54,431 bases of DNA from Bradyrhizobium semiaridum (GTDB taxonomy: Bacteria; Pseudomonadota; Alphaproteobacteria; Rhizobiales; Xanthobacteraceae). Below, one piece after another: positions 24,538 to 33,837 of the stretch. Position numbers and translations under genes: made by a program. Where the stretch lies: assembly GCF_020329505.1 (NCBI RefSeq), contig NZ_JAGKJJ010000032.1:1-54431 (forward strand). The letters run 5' to 3'. Below the pieces are notes generated by a model, which was not told the DNA's origin, ran no database searches, and saw only the letters and a program-made list of their open reading frames with translations. Positions within the stretch are counted from its first letter, which is position 1, and each line of letters opens with the position of its first letter.

Positions 24538-25971
24538 ATGGCTGTTGCAGCATACGGTTCTTCCAGCGCGCATTCGGTATCTTCTGTACGCGGCGCCGCA
24601 CTACAAAGACCCATCCAGCTCTTTGTCATCGTCGCCGACTTTCTCCTGATCCTGCTCAGCTACGCCGCCGCGTCCGAGGCCTATCGCGCCGTGGCGACAA
24701 CCACCTTCGATCAGGATTCCTCGGACGGAGCCGCGCTGATCGTCGGCACGGTGTTCGTCGCGATCGCCTACTTCCAGGGCGTCTATGACAACCATCGCCT
24801 GCTGCACCTTGGCTGGCAGCTTCGCAAGGCTGTCGTCATCTGGCTGCTATCGCTGACCATCCTGGCTGTTGAAGCCTTTCTCCTGAAGTCGACGGCGAGC
24901 CTGTCGCGCGGCACCATCCTGTTCTTCACCGCGATCGGCGGCGTCGGATTGGTCGGGGTTCGCTTCGCGTGGCAGTTTGCCCTCGGCCTCAGCTTCGCGC
25001 GCGGACGGCTGGTCGACCGCAAGGTGATGCTGCTCAGCTTCAAGCCGCTCGACTTCACCTCGAACCGCTTCAAGGACCTGCGCAAGAACGGCTTCGACGT
25101 GGTACGTCATTTCGTCGTGGGCGGCGATGCCGACGCGGCCGTGTGGGAGCGCGAGATTCGCGACGTCATCCGCCAGGCCCGGGCCGCCGATGTCGATGAG
25201 TATCTGCTCGCCGTCGATTGGGACGAGTTGCCGTTGCTGCAGAAGCTCGGACCTTATCTGCGCGTGATCCCGCAGCCGGTGCGCCTGTTGCCCGATTATC
25301 CGATTGCCGACCTGGTCTCGCGGCCGTTCGTGCCGGTCAGCGGAACGGTGGCGATCGAGATCCAGCGGCCGCCGCTCACGGTGTTCGAACGATTCCAGAA
25401 GCGCTGCCTCGATATCGGCGTCGCCTCGTTTGCCATCATCATGCTGGCGCCGCTGCTGATCACGGCCGCGATCCTGATCAAGCTGGATACGCCCGGAAGC
25501 GTGATTTTCCGCCAGTTCCGGCGCGGCTTCAACGGCAAGCCGTTCGAGATCTGGAAATTTCGCAGCATGACCGTCGCCGAGAACGGCGAGTCGGTCACGC
25601 AGGCGAAAAAGGGCGATGCGCGCGTGACCCGGGTCGGCCGTTTCCTGCGCCGCACCAGCATCGACGAGCTGCCGCAGCTCTGGAACGTGTTGCGCGGAGA
25701 CATGTCGCTGGTCGGACCGCGCCCGCATGCGCTCGCGCACGACAACTACTACGACGAGATCATCAGCAATTACGTCTATCGCCATCACATGAAGCCCGGC
25801 CTGACCGGATGGGCGCAGGTCAACGGCTTCCGCGGCGAGACCGCGACGATCGACCTGATGGAAAAGCGCGTCGAATACGACGTCTGGTACGTCAGCAACT
25901 GGAGCATCTGGTTCGACGTCAAGATCTTGATGCGCACCGCCGTCGCGCTGATGTATCAGGAAGCGTACTGA
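24538..25971 (+). CDS. Undecaprenyl-phosphate hexose-1-phosphate transferase (WcaJ/GumD type)
   Basis: A 477-aa polyprenyl-phosphate glycosylphosphotransferase that starts the repeat unit by moving a hexose 1-phosphate from UDP-sugar to undecaprenyl phosphate in the inner membrane. The N-terminal half has four membrane helices and a CoA-binding-like domain. The C-terminal catalytic domain starts at about residue 290 with KRCLDIGVASF and a hydrophobic hairpin, then FRQFRRGFNGKPFEIWKFRS, the loop SIDELPQLWNVLRGDMSLVG with its Asp-Glu pair, and PRPHALAH. KPGLTGWAQVNGFRGET near the end is diagnostic. AGAGG seven bases upstream supports the ATG at 24538; a TTG start at 24490 is possible. Glucose is the usual sugar but galactose cannot be excluded. 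Confidence 0.92.
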   Translation: MAVAAYGSSSAHSVSSVRGAALQRPIQLFVIVADFLLILLSYAAASEAYRAVATTTFDQDSSDGAALIVGTVFVAIAYFQGVYDNHRLLHLGWQLRKAVVIWLLSLTILAVEAFLLKSTASLSRGTILFFTAIGGVGLVGVRFAWQFALGLSFARGRLVDRKVMLLSFKPLDFTSNRFKDLRKNGFDVVRHFVVGGDADAAVWEREIRDVIRQARAADVDEYLLAVDWDELPLLQKLGPYLRVIPQPVRLLPDYPIADLVSRPFVPVSGTVAIEIQRPPLTVFERFQKRCLDIGVASFAIIMLAPLLITAAILIKLDTPGSVIFRQFRRGFNGKPFEIWKFRSMTVAENGESVTQAKKGDARVTRVGRFLRRTSIDELPQLWNVLRGDMSLVGPRPHALAHDNYYDEIISNYVYRHHMKPGLTGWAQVNGFRGETATIDLMEKRVEYDVWYVSNWSIWFDVKILMRTAVALMYQEAY

Positions 25972-26007
25972 TCCTGCATCGCCGGCGCGGCGTCCTTCTC
26001 CAACATC

Positions 26008-26038
26008 AAGCGAGCATCGAAGCCTTCGATGCTCGCTT
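26008..26038 (+). terminator. Probable Rho-independent terminator after the WcaJ-like gene
   Basis: A 15-bp perfect inverted repeat (AAGCGAGCATCGAAG at 26008-26022, complement at 26024-26038) lies 36 bases after the stop at 25971. In RNA the tip would open to a small loop. The downstream tract is only TTTC, so it is a moderate terminator by sequence. Confidence 0.65.
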
Positions 26039-26489
26039 TCGCATGGGCCTCAGTGCGCAGCGCGTGGCCTGACTTGGCGGAGTATCGCCTGGGTGCCTGC
26101 GAGCGGGCTGCCCAAGACGGTTCAGTGCACGCGAAGGCGATGAAGCGGCACGCCGTCATCACCAACCTGCACAGCGGCCGGCGGGCAGTTGCCGCTGCTG
26201 GATCGTGCTGAGTGGGCGGAGCGCAGTCAGCTTCAGTCTCCCAAACAGTCTCGGCCCGAAAGACGCCGCGATCCGGCGGTGCAAGGAACTGGGCGGCAGG
26301 GGCTAAAAGCTGATCGTGCTTCCGAGTTAAGAGTTACGCTGCCTTGCGCGGCAAACGCGAGCGCTTGTGCGGGGATTGCCGGCATGCTGCCGCTTGTAGC
26401 AATCGCGTCGCGAGCCGGGACGGCGAGGGAATTTGGACGGGGTGAGAAGTCGGGCTGGGCGTTCGGATGAATTGCGCCTTTCATGCAGG

Positions 26490-26524
26490 CAAAAATAAAC
26501 CCCGGGACGACGCACGTCCCGGGG
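26490..26524 (-). terminator. Rho-independent terminator after the Wzc-like gene
   Basis: On the minus strand, CCCCGGGACG pairs with CGTCCCGGGG (plus coordinates 26500-26509 and 26515-26524, five-base loop), followed by TTTATTTTT. This is a strong GC stem with U tract placed 34 bases after the co-polymerase stop codon. Confidence 0.85.
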
Positions 26525-26557
26525 GCCTGTCCAAGTGGAGGCTCATCAGCCGGGGGC

Positions 26558-28819
26558 CTACGCGCCCTCGACGTAGTAGCTGTTGTAGTGCGAGCCCTTG
26601 TAGGCCTCGATGCGCTTCAGCATGTTCGGATCGGCGCGGTTCAGCACGGCGCCCAGGAGCTTCTTCTGGATCGCTTCCGAGCCCGAGACCGACTCCTGCA
26701 GCGCGCTGCGGGTGGTCTTGCCCCATTCGATCACATAGACCATGGCGTCGACGAGATGGCTCATCGCCTTGGAGTCGGCGACCGGCATCACCGGCGCAAG
26801 GTCGATGATGATGTATTCGTAGTTCTGCCGCACCACCGACAGCAGGTCGGCCATCGCCTTGGACGCCATGATGTCGGCCGAGTTGACCATGCGGGTCAGA
26901 TAGATCGACGGCAGGAAGTCGAGGCCGGTCTCCTTGCTGCGCTGGATCTGATAGCCGAACGAATGCGGGTCCTGCAGCGCCTCGACGAGGCCGGTCTTGG
27001 CGTTGGGGGCGAGCTCGCGGGTCAGCGAGCGGGTGTGAAGGTCGCCGTCGATCAGCAGCGTGCGATGCCCCGTCAGCGCGGTGAGGTGGCCGAAATTGGC
27101 GGCCACCGTCGTCTTGCCTTCCTTCGGCAGCGACGAGACGATGCCGATCACCTTCACCTCGCGCGTCAGGCGGGCGACGTCGATCGACACCTTGATGTTG
27201 CGCAGGGTCTCGGCAAAGCGCGAGAATGGCCGGTCGACGACGTAGCGGGACAATTCGCCGCCCGCGATCTGCATATCCTTGTCCGGCGGCGCCCGGTCGG
27301 ACGGCAGCAGCGCACGCGCTTTCTGGCCGAGGCTCGGCCGGCGGATGTCCGGCAGCACGCCGAGGCATTTCACGCCGATCTCGTCCTCGACCTCGCCCGG
27401 GGTCCGCATCACGTCGCTGAGCAGCTCGCGGGCGAAGGCCGCGCCGAAGCCGAGACAGAGCCCGCCCACGATGCCGCCGGCGAGCGCCAGCATCGTCTTC
27501 GGCGAGCTCTTCTGGTAGGGCTTGACCGCGGTCGAGATGATGCGCGCCTCGCTGATCGGGAAGCTCTGGTTCTGCGTCGCGTTCTGCAGCTTCTCGAGGA
27601 AGTTGTTGTACAGGTTCCGGTAGGTGTCGGCCGCGCTTTCGAGGTCGCGCAGCTTGACCTGGGCCTGGCCGGTGTTGTCGGCCTGGGTGACCAGGTTCTT
27701 GACGTTCTGGTCCAGCGACGCCTCGCGGCTCTTGGCGATCTCGTAATCGCTGCGATAGGCGTCGGCGATGCGGTGAACCTCGTCGGCGATCGCCTTCTTC
27801 AGCTCTTCCATCTTGTTGGCGAGGTTGATCGAGGCCTGGTGGGTCTTGCCGTATTTGTTCGACCAGTCGGCATATTGGGCGGCCATGTCGAGATATTGGG
27901 CGCGCAGCCGGGTGATCACCGTGTTGCTGAGGGCATCGGTGACGGTGGGCTGCACCAGGTCCTTATCCTGGACGGCCTCGATGCGATCGAGGCGGGCCTT
28001 GGCCTCGGCGGTCGCCGCGCGGGCCTGGACCAGCTGGGTGTTGAGGTCCGAGAGCTGCTGCTCGGACATCAGGCCGCGGCTGGTGCCGACGATGTTGTTC
28101 TGGGCCTTGAAGGTCTGCACCGCCTTGTCGCTGGCCGTCGCTTGCTGCCGCAATTCCTCGCTGCGCTGCTGGAGCCACTCGGTGGCGCGCTTGGTGGACT
28201 CGTATTTCGCTTCGAGCGCGCCCACCACATAGGCATTCGCGATCGCGTTGACGATCCGCATCGCCTTATCAGGATCGACCGATTTATAACTGAGCGACAG
28301 CACGTAGGTGGCCAGGACGCGCTCGGTTCTGAGGTTCTTCTGCACGACGACGACCGCCCCGTGCTCGATGCGGTCTTTCGACGGCGGATCGCCGGAGCTG
28401 AACAGCGCCATCACCTTGCCGGTGATGAGGCCGATCAAGCCCGGCTTGGAACCGTTGAATTCGGGATCCTCGGTCAGCTTCAGGCGGCGGACCACCGACA
28501 GGATCAGGTCGTCGGAGTTGATGATCTCGACCTGGCTGTCGACAAACCCGGTGTCGATGAGGGCGGTGGCGGTGCCGCTGTCCTTGTCGAGCACCTGGGC
28601 CTGCCGGGTGTCGATCAGGATGCGGGTGTTCGCCGTATACATCGGCTTTGCGACAGCCAGATAGACGACGACCAGCGTCATCACGACTCCCAGGACGGAC
28701 GCGATCAGGGGCCATTGCCGGCGCAGCACGTCGAGCACGCGCTCGGCGCTCAGGACGGCTCCGCCGATCTCGATGGCGAATCGGTGATTGGGATGAAAGT
28801 GCTCTCTCGGCTGATACAT
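26558..28819 (-). CDS. Wzc-like polysaccharide co-polymerase with BY-kinase domain
   Basis: A 753-aa inner-membrane protein joining a Wzz/GumC chain-length domain to a bacterial tyrosine kinase domain. Membrane helix 1 lies at about 37-57; the periplasmic part (60-440) has long coiled-coil stretches (about 200-280 and 330-410); a proline-rich motif (TAVKPYQKSSPKT, 430-442) precedes helix 2 (443-463). The kinase domain follows: Walker A SSLPKEGKTT at 562-571, Walker A' starting DGDL at 591, Walker B IIDLAP at 671-676. The C-terminal tail is YKGSHYNSYYVEGA, a short tyrosine cluster as expected for autophosphorylation. It would control chain length and export with the Wza-like protein at 21090. 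Confidence 0.92.
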   Translation of the reverse strand: MYQPREHFHPNHRFAIEIGGAVLSAERVLDVLRRQWPLIASVLGVVMTLVVVYLAVAKPMYTANTRILIDTRQAQVLDKDSGTATALIDTGFVDSQVEIINSDDLILSVVRRLKLTEDPEFNGSKPGLIGLITGKVMALFSSGDPPSKDRIEHGAVVVVQKNLRTERVLATYVLSLSYKSVDPDKAMRIVNAIANAYVVGALEAKYESTKRATEWLQQRSEELRQQATASDKAVQTFKAQNNIVGTSRGLMSEQQLSDLNTQLVQARAATAEAKARLDRIEAVQDKDLVQPTVTDALSNTVITRLRAQYLDMAAQYADWSNKYGKTHQASINLANKMEELKKAIADEVHRIADAYRSDYEIAKSREASLDQNVKNLVTQADNTGQAQVKLRDLESAADTYRNLYNNFLEKLQNATQNQSFPISEARIISTAVKPYQKSSPKTMLALAGGIVGGLCLGFGAAFARELLSDVMRTPGEVEDEIGVKCLGVLPDIRRPSLGQKARALLPSDRAPPDKDMQIAGGELSRYVVDRPFSRFAETLRNIKVSIDVARLTREVKVIGIVSSLPKEGKTTVAANFGHLTALTGHRTLLIDGDLHTRSLTRELAPNAKTGLVEALQDPHSFGYQIQRSKETGLDFLPSIYLTRMVNSADIMASKAMADLLSVVRQNYEYIIIDLAPVMPVADSKAMSHLVDAMVYVIEWGKTTRSALQESVSGSEAIQKKLLGAVLNRADPNMLKRIEAYKGSHYNSYYVEGA

Positions 28820-28847
28820 TTGTGAGCTTCGCTGCTTTCGGTGGCGG

Positions 28848-29402
28848 CTACTTGATCGGAATCGGCTTGAACGGGTCGGCGATCTCGGTCTTCCACTGAC
28901 CCGACAGCAGACCGTCTCCGGCGGGAGCCTTCTTGCCGTTGTCAGGCAGTTTGGCGGTCGAGGATTGATCCTCGCCGGCGGCGTAGTATCCCTTGATCAC
29001 GGCGGAATCCTCGATTCGCTGCGTGAAGCTCGCGATCTTCTGCGCCGCGCTGGGCTTTCTGATCGTGCAGCGCATTTCAGCGATGCGAAGCGCCGCGCCG
29101 ATTGCCTCTCGTTCCTCGGCGGTTGCTTCGCTGACCAGTGTTCGCACCGGCGCCATCAAGTCGGGATTGGTGACGAGATAGGCGGCAAGCTGGCTCTTCA
29201 GCTTGTCCTTGTTGCCGTGCATGCTTTCCAGCAGGACGATGGGCGATTTGGAGAAAGTGTCGAGGTCGATCTTCTTGGCCCGGTCGGAGAAGTCGACACA
29301 CTGCGCGCGGCTCGGGCTGAACGCGAATACGGACAGGGCCGTGCAGATCAGGAGCAGCGCGAGCCGCCGGTCCACCGCGGCAAATCTCAAGCATCGCATC
29401 AT
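28848..29402 (-). CDS. Secreted hypothetical protein upstream of the co-polymerase
   Basis: A 184-aa protein with two adjacent ATGs (29402 and 29399) and a signal peptide ending in SPSRA. The mature part is helical and charged, with two cysteines (QCVDFSDRAKK and EMRCTIRKPSA). It ends 28 bases before the co-polymerase start on the same strand, so the two are likely cotranscribed with this gene first. That suggests a periplasmic partner in polysaccharide assembly, but the family is unknown to me. A longer in-frame N terminus extends beyond 29402 but has no features. Confidence 0.7.
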   Translation of the reverse strand: MMRCLRFAAVDRRLALLLICTALSVFAFSPSRAQCVDFSDRAKKIDLDTFSKSPIVLLESMHGNKDKLKSQLAAYLVTNPDLMAPVRTLVSEATAEEREAIGAALRIAEMRCTIRKPSAAQKIASFTQRIEDSAVIKGYYAAGEDQSSTAKLPDNGKKAPAGDGLLSGQWKTEIADPFKPIPIK

Positions 29403-30136
29403 CGGCTTACCGTGCATGCAGGTTCCCGAAAGTTGGTGGTGGGTTATCGCGACCTTGAACGGTAACTGTGTCATTTTTTGTGCGGCGCAAAAGCGTATCG
29501 TAAAATCTTGTAAACAGACTCGTGCATGTCGCGCGAGCAGCACGACCACGCAGCACGATCTTGCAAATGCATCGCCGCGGGAAGAAGCAACCTGCCGCCT
29601 CGATCGGCGCAGGAGTGCGATGACGAGCGTCATCATCAATGTACAACCGACGATGGCAATCCGATGGGGGCACGTGACGCCATCGTGACAATGGTGCCGA
29701 TGTCCGCAATGTCGCCTCGATAGATTCCAATTGTCGCCAGATATTTGATCATCGCGACAAACATGTGTGCAACGTTCGCGCCACCTGCGTTCTCGCAGCT
29801 GCAGACAGCGCTGCTGTGTCTTCCTGTCGCAGCATTGCCGCAATCATGCAAACGATCGGTCTCAATCCTGCCGAGACGAAGTTCGACGATGGAAAGCGAG
29901 ATGATCTTGCTCTCCTGATCGGCAATGTGCCGCCGCTTTTTCAAGCGTGTCGTCCAATTTCCGATCACGCGGCGTTCGTCTCCGAGAATTCGTGAAGCAT
30001 CATCACCAAACAAATGGCGGAGCGTCATCAAATTGCCGCTTCCCGCGATGCATCACTGACGTGCCGCGCTGCGATCTTGAGGGAAGCCATTCATTCAAGA
30101 TTGTGGCAATACCAGCGAAACGGTCGGGAAGTTGTG
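29403..30136. other. Divergent intergenic region of the exopolysaccharide locus
   Basis: This 734-base, relatively A+T-rich gap separates the co-polymerase pair (minus) from the acyltransferase/polymerase operon (plus). It likely holds both promoters. A dyad at 29731-29760 is listed separately. The plus-strand frames from 29526 and 29947 that run through it lack features and I reject them. Confidence 0.45.
29731..29760. promoter_or_regulatory. 7-bp dyad in the divergent promoter region
   Basis: TTGTCGC (29731-29737) and GCGACAA (29754-29760) form a perfect inverted repeat with a 16-base A+T-rich spacer. The location between two divergent exopolysaccharide units is where a shared operator would be expected. 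No known regulator motif is recognised. Confidence 0.35.
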
Positions 30137-31363
30137 ATGCAGCAGGTTCATCGAGAAAAGGCTCATGTCCTGCCGCTCGACAGCATCCGGGGCATCGCCG
30201 CGATCTCCGTGGTGATCCATCATCTGATTCTGATGCCGACCTTCTTGGCGGCGTTCCCGCACAACGCGTGGATCAACTGGTCGTTCTTCCGCAGCGCCTG
30301 GCTGCTGGTCGACCTGTTCTTCGTGCTCAGCGGCATCGTGATGTCGCTGAGTTATGTGCGGGGGGAATTCGGCCAGTTCTCGCTGCGCGAATTCATGGTG
30401 CGGCGGCTGGCGCGGGTTTATCCGCTGCATATCGTCATGCTGTTCGCAAGCCTGCTGTTCCGGCTGCTGCGCATCGGCCTCGTGATGGCCGGCGTCGTGG
30501 TGGCGGTGCCCGCGGCGTTCGAGGTCAACAACGCCTATTCGTTCGTGCTCAATCTGTTCCTGCTGCATTCGATGGGCCCGATCGATTACCTGAGCTGGAA
30601 TGCGCCGAGCTGGAGCATCAGCGTCGAGTTCTACACCTATCTGGCGTTCGGCCTCGTGGTGCTGTTCGCCCAGCGCTTCAAGTCGCTGCGCTACTTCTAT
30701 CTCGGCGCGCTGCTGCTGGCGGCCGGAAGCTGGCTCGTGATCGTGTTCGTGCTGCAGAAGAAGAGCCTCGGGCTGCAGACCGACTTCGGCATTCTGCGCT
30801 GCTTCACCAGCTTCTTCCTCGGCGTCCTTACGGTGCGGGTGGTCGAGCGCCTGCCGCGGCGGATCGGTCCGGCCATGCAGGGCGCCCTGCAGCTTGCCGC
30901 CATGATCGCAAGCGTCGCCGTGGTGTCGCTGGTCGAAGCCTATCCGGCGATCAGCTTCGCCGCGCCGCTGACCTTCGCGATCTTCCTCGGCTCGCTGCTG
31001 GCATTCCCCGATGCCGTGCTGGTGCCGCGCATGCTGGTGGCCAGGCCGCTGGTCTGGCTCGGGCGCCGCTCCTATTCCGTGTATATGGTGCACGCGCTGG
31101 TGGTGCTGTTCGCGGAATATTTCGTCCGCGCCGTCGGACCGCGGATCATCCATGCGCTGGATTCGATCTGCGCCGGGTTGCCGGCGACGCTGAACCTCGT
31201 GGCGTCGCTCGCCGCGGTGCTGATCGTCTCGCACTTCACCTATCTCTATGTCGAAATCCCCGGCGGCAAATATATGAGGGATGTGCTCGGCAGCCGCCGC
31301 GGCAAGTTCGCAACGCCGCCGGCTCCTTCGGGGGCGGCCGTCGAATTGAGGCGAGGCCCGTGA
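30137..31363 (+). CDS. Membrane acyltransferase family 3 (OafA/ExoZ-like), number 1
   Basis: A 408-aa multi-pass acyltransferase that would add acetyl or another acyl group to the polysaccharide repeat unit. The first helix region contains LDSIRGIAAISVVIHHLI with the catalytic histidine, then LLVDLFFVLSGIVMS, and FMVRRLARVYPLHI with the conserved arginines. About ten hydrophobic segments follow and the C terminus has SYSVYMVHALVV, also typical. The start at 30137 is preceded by GGGAAG; the longer frame from 30014 adds 41 unlikely residues. Its stop overlaps the GTG start of the polymerase gene by four bases. Confidence 0.88.
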   Translation: MQQVHREKAHVLPLDSIRGIAAISVVIHHLILMPTFLAAFPHNAWINWSFFRSAWLLVDLFFVLSGIVMSLSYVRGEFGQFSLREFMVRRLARVYPLHIVMLFASLLFRLLRIGLVMAGVVVAVPAAFEVNNAYSFVLNLFLLHSMGPIDYLSWNAPSWSISVEFYTYLAFGLVVLFAQRFKSLRYFYLGALLLAAGSWLVIVFVLQKKSLGLQTDFGILRCFTSFFLGVLTVRVVERLPRRIGPAMQGALQLAAMIASVAVVSLVEAYPAISFAAPLTFAIFLGSLLAFPDAVLVPRMLVARPLVWLGRRSYSVYMVHALVVLFAEYFVRAVGPRIIHALDSICAGLPATLNLVASLAAVLIVSHFTYLYVEIPGGKYMRDVLGSRRGKFATPPAPSGAAVELRRGP

Positions 31364-32706
31364 CAGACATCGCAATCCAGCGCCGGCCGTCCGAGCCGTT
31401 CAGCATCAATCTCGAAGCGATCGCGCTCTCGGTCTATCTGATCCGCGACGCGTTCGGCGGCGTGATGCGTTACTACACCAGCATCATGCATCTGGACGTG
31501 CTGTGGTATGTGCCCGACGGCGTTGCGATGCTGTGCCTGATCCAGTTCATCTCGCATTGTATCATCCGCAACCGCAGCGTGCTGGCGGTGCTGGTGCTGA
31601 TCCAGATCATGCTGTCGGTGGTGCTCGGCTACATCATGCTCGGCACAACCACGGCGGCGGTGTCGTCGTTCAAGATGATGCTTCCGGTGTTCGTCGGCTT
31701 CCTGTTTTGCGACTCCAACCTCGGCACCTATAAGAAGCTGCTATCGGTCATTGCCATCACCTTCTATCTGTCGGTCGTCGGCGTGGTGCTGACCAAATTC
31801 TTCGTGATGCCTTGGGTCGGCTTCAAATACGAATCGTTCGGCGCAACGCGGGAGGCCGGCCGGCTGTGGTGGGCCTACGGCGGCGACGACCAGCGCCTGA
31901 TGGGCTTTGCCGCCGATAACACCATGGCGGCATTCTTCATCCTGGTGTCGTTCACGGTGACCTCGATCCGCAAGAGCACCGGATGGTGTCTGCTGTTCGG
32001 AAGTATCGCGATCTACGCGATCAAGCTGACCACCAGCAAAACCACCATGATCGTTTTGGTGCTCTATCTGGTGCTGCTTGTCCTGGTGCGGATGCTGCCC
32101 GAGCGGCAGCGCTTCCCGGCGATCCGCAAGATCGCGCTGTGGTCGTTCGTCTCGATCCTGGTTCCGTTCTTCCTGATCCTGGCGCTGGCCGGCACCACCC
32201 CGGTTCCGCACTCCACGATGTTCAGCATCCTGGACCGCATCAACAACAGCTGGCAGCTGCCGTTCGTCTATATGAGCCAGCTGATGCCGATCGGCATCTT
32301 CACCGGATGCGGCGCTGGCTGCTTCAATTATCCGCAGAAGCTGTTCTCGCCGCTGGCCTCGTTCTGGGTGCCGGTCGACAATTTCTACATCGGAACCTAC
32401 CTGATGTTCGGGCTGCCGTTCGTCGCCTTCATGGTGATGGTGATCCGGGCGAGCTTCGCGGTCACCGACGTCTACAAGCTGTCGCTGATCTTCGTCTCCA
32501 ACCTCTTCACCATCACGGTGCTCAATTACGGGCCGGCGACCGGCCTCTTGATCATCGCGCTCGGCTTCAGCGAGGTGTTCTCGCGGCGCGTCGCGACATC
32601 GACTGCGACGACCAGGCCGCGCTCACGGATGCGGCCGGTCCAGGCGCTCGGGCCGCAGGGCGGCCTCAACGATTTCGGCGGCGAACTGCCGCGGCCGGCA
32701 CGGTAG
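31360..32706 (+). CDS. Wzy-like O-antigen/exopolysaccharide polymerase
   Basis: A 448-aa polytopic inner-membrane protein with about ten membrane segments and a large central hydrophilic loop (roughly 155-185, FKYESFGATREAGRLWWAYG). The pattern, length and the N/Q-rich middle match Wzy-type polymerases, which link lipid-bound repeat units on the periplasmic side, but the family is poorly conserved, so this rests on topology and context. GTG start at 31360 in GTGA shares four bases with the acyltransferase stop, suggesting translational coupling. The C-terminal 45 residues are hydrophilic and Arg/Pro-rich. Confidence 0.75.
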   Translation: MTDIAIQRRPSEPFSINLEAIALSVYLIRDAFGGVMRYYTSIMHLDVLWYVPDGVAMLCLIQFISHCIIRNRSVLAVLVLIQIMLSVVLGYIMLGTTTAAVSSFKMMLPVFVGFLFCDSNLGTYKKLLSVIAITFYLSVVGVVLTKFFVMPWVGFKYESFGATREAGRLWWAYGGDDQRLMGFAADNTMAAFFILVSFTVTSIRKSTGWCLLFGSIAIYAIKLTTSKTTMIVLVLYLVLLVLVRMLPERQRFPAIRKIALWSFVSILVPFFLILALAGTTPVPHSTMFSILDRINNSWQLPFVYMSQLMPIGIFTGCGAGCFNYPQKLFSPLASFWVPVDNFYIGTYLMFGLPFVAFMVMVIRASFAVTDVYKLSLIFVSNLFTITVLNYGPATGLLIIALGFSEVFSRRVATSTATTRPRSRMRPVQALGPQGGLNDFGGELPRPAR

Positions 32707-32730
32707 CAGCAAACAGGACGGGACGAGGCG

Positions 32731-33837
32731 ATGCATAAACGGCTTGCATTCATCGATACGCTGCGCGGCATCGCCGTGATGGCGGTGCTGCTGCAGCACG
32801 CGCTCGAGGTGATCGTGCAAAATCACCCGACCGGCGACTATTACTGGGCATTCCATGACGCGATCGGCTACTACATCAATTTCGGCCGCTTCGGCGTCGT
32901 ACTGTTCTTCTTCGTCAGCGGCTTCGTGATCCCGTTCAGCTTCCCTGACAGCGCGACGCCGGTCCGCGATTTCACCATCAGCCGGTTCTTCCGCCTCTAT
33001 CCGGCGTACTGGACCTCGATCGTGATCGGGCTGCTCACGATGTTCCTGCTCGACGGCAAGACCTATTCGCTGCCGCAGATCCTCACCAACGTCACGATGT
33101 TCCAGACCTTCGTGAACGTTCCGAACCTCTGGATCATCTACTGGACGCTGGCGATCGAGCTGATCTTCTATATCGGCTGCACCGTGCTGTTCGCGATCGG
33201 CCTGCTGAACCGGCACATGACGGCGGTCTATATCGTCGTCGCCGCGTCGCTGGTCTGCACCATCGGTGCGATCGCGATCGAGAACCGGCTGCTGTGGTCG
33301 CTGATGGAAGTTGCGCTCAACCTCACCGCGATGTTCCTCGGCAAGGTGATCCGCGACACCGTGATCGGCGGCAAGCTGCGCTGGCAGCACGTCGCGGGCT
33401 GCATGCTGCTGTATTGCATCTTCGCCATCACGCTGTCCTACAAGCGGTTCGGCGGCGTCTATCACGAGAACTTCTTCTACAGCTATTCGATCGGATCGGC
33501 TTATGTCAGCGCCGGGCTGCTGTTCCTGCTGTTCGCGACCTTCGGCGAGCGGATGGCCTGGCGCAGCATGGCGTTCGTCGGGGTGATCAGCTACTCGGTC
33601 TATCTGATGTCGCCGTTCGTGATCGTCTGGGTGCATCACGGCATGAATATCGGCGACGGGCCGCTCGGCTGGGCGCTGTTCGTCGGCGTGATCGTGGCGG
33701 CCTCGCTGCTCGCGAGCTGGGTGACCTATACCTATGTCGAGAAGCCGTGCATCAGCTTCGGGCACCGGTTCCGCTCGCAGCGCAAGCGGCCCGCGGCGCT
33801 CGAGCCTGTTCTCAGCGGTCCCGGACCCGCCGAATGA
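32731..33837 (+). CDS. Membrane acyltransferase family 3, number 2
   Basis: A 368-aa acyltransferase of the same family. Catalytic histidine region IDTLRGIAVMAVLLQHALEV at about 8-27, VVLFFFVSGFVIPFS, then FTISRFFRLYPAYWTSIV with the conserved arginine. About ten membrane helices. It starts 24 bases after the polymerase gene with GGACGAGG near 32718, and its stop overlaps the next gene's start (ATGA, 33834-33837). The acceptor sugar cannot be inferred. Confidence 0.88.
   Translation: MHKRLAFIDTLRGIAVMAVLLQHALEVIVQNHPTGDYYWAFHDAIGYYINFGRFGVVLFFFVSGFVIPFSFPDSATPVRDFTISRFFRLYPAYWTSIVIGLLTMFLLDGKTYSLPQILTNVTMFQTFVNVPNLWIIYWTLAIELIFYIGCTVLFAIGLLNRHMTAVYIVVAASLVCTIGAIAIENRLLWSLMEVALNLTAMFLGKVIRDTVIGGKLRWQHVAGCMLLYCIFAITLSYKRFGGVYHENFFYSYSIGSAYVSAGLLFLLFATFGERMAWRSMAFVGVISYSVYLMSPFVIVWVHHGMNIGDGPLGWALFVGVIVAASLLASWVTYTYVEKPCISFGHRFRSQRKRPAALEPVLSGPGPAE

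Larger units (their letters stand above)
25972..26557. other. Convergent gap between the WcaJ-like and Wzc-like genes
   Basis: Contains the two terminators listed separately (26008-26038 and 26490-26524). The rest (about 26040-26480) has short frames without features. I see no gene and no clear repeat. Confidence 0.45.

Noticed and set aside
26483..28825. Very long plus-strand open frame opposite the co-polymerase
   Set aside because: The minus-strand product has intact Walker motifs and membrane helices, and the plus-strand protein is low-complexity without motifs.
29947..31359. Upstream extension of the polymerase frame
   Set aside because: It overlaps acyltransferase 1 in a different frame and lacks membrane segments; the GTG at 31360 gives a normal polymerase length.
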